Origin: Spirosoma telluris
Lineage (GTDB): Bacteria; Bacteroidota; Bacteroidia; Cytophagales; Spirosomataceae
Direction of reading: 5' to 3'
Length of the DNA stretch: 64,000 nt
NCBI GenBank assembly: GCA_003259005.1
Contig: QLII01000001.1
Span: forward strand, 5,819,001-5,883,000
Below are positions 62,652 to 64,000 of this stretch, in pieces (within the stretch, counting starts at the first letter, position 1; each line of letters begins with the position of its first letter). The translations under genes were made by a program, and so were the position numbers. The notes beneath the pieces were generated by a model. The model did not search any database. It saw only the letters and a list, made by a program, of their open reading frames with translations, and was not told the origin of the DNA.

Positions 62652-63208
62652 TTATTTTTTAGACGAAGATTTACCTGCTTTCCGGCGAACTTGCTCACCA
62701 ATGAAGCGGATACCTTTGCCTTTGTAAGGCTCAACTTTACGGAGCGAACGGATCTTAGCCGCTACATCACCAAGAAGTTGTTTGTCTGAACCTTCCAGGT
62801 ATACTTTCGGATTCTGACCTTTCTCCGTGACAGCCGTTACCTTGATTTCTTCTGGAACTGCCAAGTACACGTTGTGTGAGTAGCCAAGTTGCAATTCAAG
62901 AACATTGTTGGCCACCGAAGCTTTATAACCCACCCGATAACTTCGAGGTTAAGTTTAAAGCCTTCACTTACACCCTGTACCATGTTGCTAACCAGCGAAC
63001 GATACAGACCATGCAGCGCTTTATGACGCTTCTGCTCTGTTGGACGGGATACTTGAATATGGCCGTCTTCGATTGCTACCGAAATGTCCGGGTCAACCGT
63101 TTGGTACAAGGTACCTTTAGGCCCTTTTACCGTTACGACGTTTTGAGCGTCGACCGACAACGTTACGTTGCTGGGTAGGGCGATGGGTTTCTTACCTATG
63201 CGTGACAT
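62652..63208 (-). pseudogene. rplF: 50S ribosomal protein L6, frameshifted as read
   Basis: From the ATG at 63208 the frame reads MSRIGKKPIALPSNVTLSVD to EGFKLNLEVIGW and then drifts. A second frame holds GYKASVANNVLELQLGYSHN through VEPYKGKGIRFIGEQVRRKA. Adding one base in the C run 62933-62935 gives the conserved LEVIGVGYKA and a complete 185-aa L6. L6 is single-copy and needed for growth, so the break is almost certainly a sequence error, not decay. Confidence 0.9.
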
Positions 63209-63221
63209 CGTTCAGTTCGGA

Positions 63222-63620
63222 TTAATATACGTAACACAATACTTCTCCACCAACGTTCAGCGTCTTCGCTTCTTTATCGGTCATCACACCTTTAGAGGTA
63301 GAGATGATCGCTACACCCAACCCATTCAGGATACGTGGCAGGTTATCGGCTCCCCGATACTGACGTAGGCCTGGACGGCTGATCCGTTGCAGGTCAACGA
63401 TCGCATTTTGCTTCGTTGTTGGATTGTACTTCAGGGCGATTTTGATCGTGCCTTGTGGAGTGCTATCGTCGAACTTATAGTTCTGGATGAACCCTTTGTC
63501 GTACAAAACTTTGGTAATTTCTTTCTTTATGTTGGAAGCAGGGATCTCCACAACCCGGTGCTTGGCCCGGATGGCATTTCTAACGCGGGTTAGAAAATCT
63601 GCTATTGGATCTGTATTCAT
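63222..63620 (-). CDS. rpsH: 30S ribosomal protein S8
   Basis: 132 aa: MNTDPIADFLTRVRNAIRAK, VVEIPASNIKKEITKVLYDK, RISRPGLRQYRGADNLPRIL and GVMTDKEAKTLNVGGEVLCY. Binds helix 21 of 16S rRNA and, in enterobacteria, represses the spc operon. Confidence 0.95.
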   Translation of the reverse strand: MNTDPIADFLTRVRNAIRAKHRVVEIPASNIKKEITKVLYDKGFIQNYKFDDSTPQGTIKIALKYNPTTKQNAIVDLQRISRPGLRQYRGADNLPRILNGLGVAIISTSKGVMTDKEAKTLNVGGEVLCYVY

Positions 63621-63710
63621 TCTTAGCGTTGCGTTACTTGCAAATCTCTCTTTTTGAGAAAGTTCGCAAAATTACGGAAACTGAATTACAAAGAGAAATG
63701 GAATCTGGAA

Positions 63711-63980
63711 TTACCAGCTTGCTTTAGTTACACCTGGAATTTTACCCGCTGATGCCATTTCCCGGAAGGTTACCCGCGAAATACCAAATTTGCGCATATA
63801 GCCCCGTGGACGACCTGTCAGTTTGCACCGATTGTGCAGACGAACGGGCGATGCGTTTTTAGGGAGCTTGTCCAGACCGATGTAATCACCGGCAGCTTTC
63901 AGAGCAGCCCGTTTCGTAGCATATTTGGCAACTAACGCTTCGCGTTTCCGTTCCCGTGCTTTGATTGATTCTTTTGCCAT
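63711..63980 (-). CDS. rpsN: 30S ribosomal protein S14 (zinc-free form)
   Basis: 89 aa: MAKESIKARERKREALVAKY, LPKNASPVRLHNRCKLTGRP, RGYMRKFGISRVTFREMASA. Only one cysteine, so it is the long zinc-independent (C-) form. Separated from rpsH by 90 bases. The remaining 20 bases to the window edge should lead to rplE, which is outside. Confidence 0.95.
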   Translation of the reverse strand: MAKESIKARERKREALVAKYATKRAALKAAGDYIGLDKLPKNASPVRLHNRCKLTGRPRGYMRKFGISRVTFREMASAGKIPGVTKASW

Positions 63981-64000
63981 TGTTTTAGCCTTTGTGTCGG

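Overview
The window looks like a chromosomal segment of a Bacteroidota member of the Cytophagales (Spirosoma/Fibrella-like). The support is protein-level: a TonB receptor paired with a DUF4249 lipoprotein, S46 and tricorn-like S41 peptidases, DUF1080 and DUF6265 proteins, bifunctional DAHP synthase/chorismate mutase, and an L17 with a helix-hairpin-helix tail. Several promoters also fit the Bacteroidota consensus (TTG about 20 nt before TANNTTTG). No rRNA, tRNA or CRISPR array was recognised, and no stretch over 300 bases lacks a gene. || Layout. 1-2.6 kb: a DmpA-type peptidase cut by the window edge, then a molybdopterin oxidoreductase/ferredoxin-reductase/DUF6510 cluster. 2.8-4.0 kb: CbpM/CbpA chaperone pair. 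4.1-8.4 kb: the most interesting accessory segment. A leftward three-gene operon (small winged-helix-like protein, ABC/SMC-like ATPase, HNH nuclease; Septu-like) faces a rightward pair (unknown 260-aa protein plus PIN nuclease) across a perfect 13-bp inverted repeat. 8.4-16 kb: secreted and periplasmic proteins. 16-26 kb: OmpA lipoprotein, LspA, proline dehydrogenase, DAHP synthase/chorismate mutase, TonB receptor/DUF4249, NDH-2. 27-35 kb: exported peptidases, DinB, a NAGPA-domain protein, NUDIX. 35-42.5 kb: cytosine deaminase, prenyl synthase, rhomboid, LytTR regulator, and prfB with programmed frameshifting. 42.7-43.9 kb: an IS5-like transposase nested in a dispersed palindromic element. 44-53 kb: M43 protease, lipoamide dehydrogenase, glycosyltransferase, TerC, SF1 helicase. 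53.4-64 kb: carA and the leftward spc/alpha ribosomal operon from rplQ to rpsN. || Two window-wide patterns stand out. First, many intergenic gaps, even inside the ribosomal operon, hold inverted repeats whose arms are built of short (about 7-9 nt) reiterated units. One family (GATTCT units) has about 25-bp imperfect terminal repeats and looks MITE-like. Second, five genes (DUF6510, TonB receptor twice, NDH-2, NAGPA protein and essential rplF) are each broken by loss of one base in a G or C run. Because an essential ribosomal protein is hit and every event is a deletion of the same kind, consensus sequence errors are a better explanation than gene decay.
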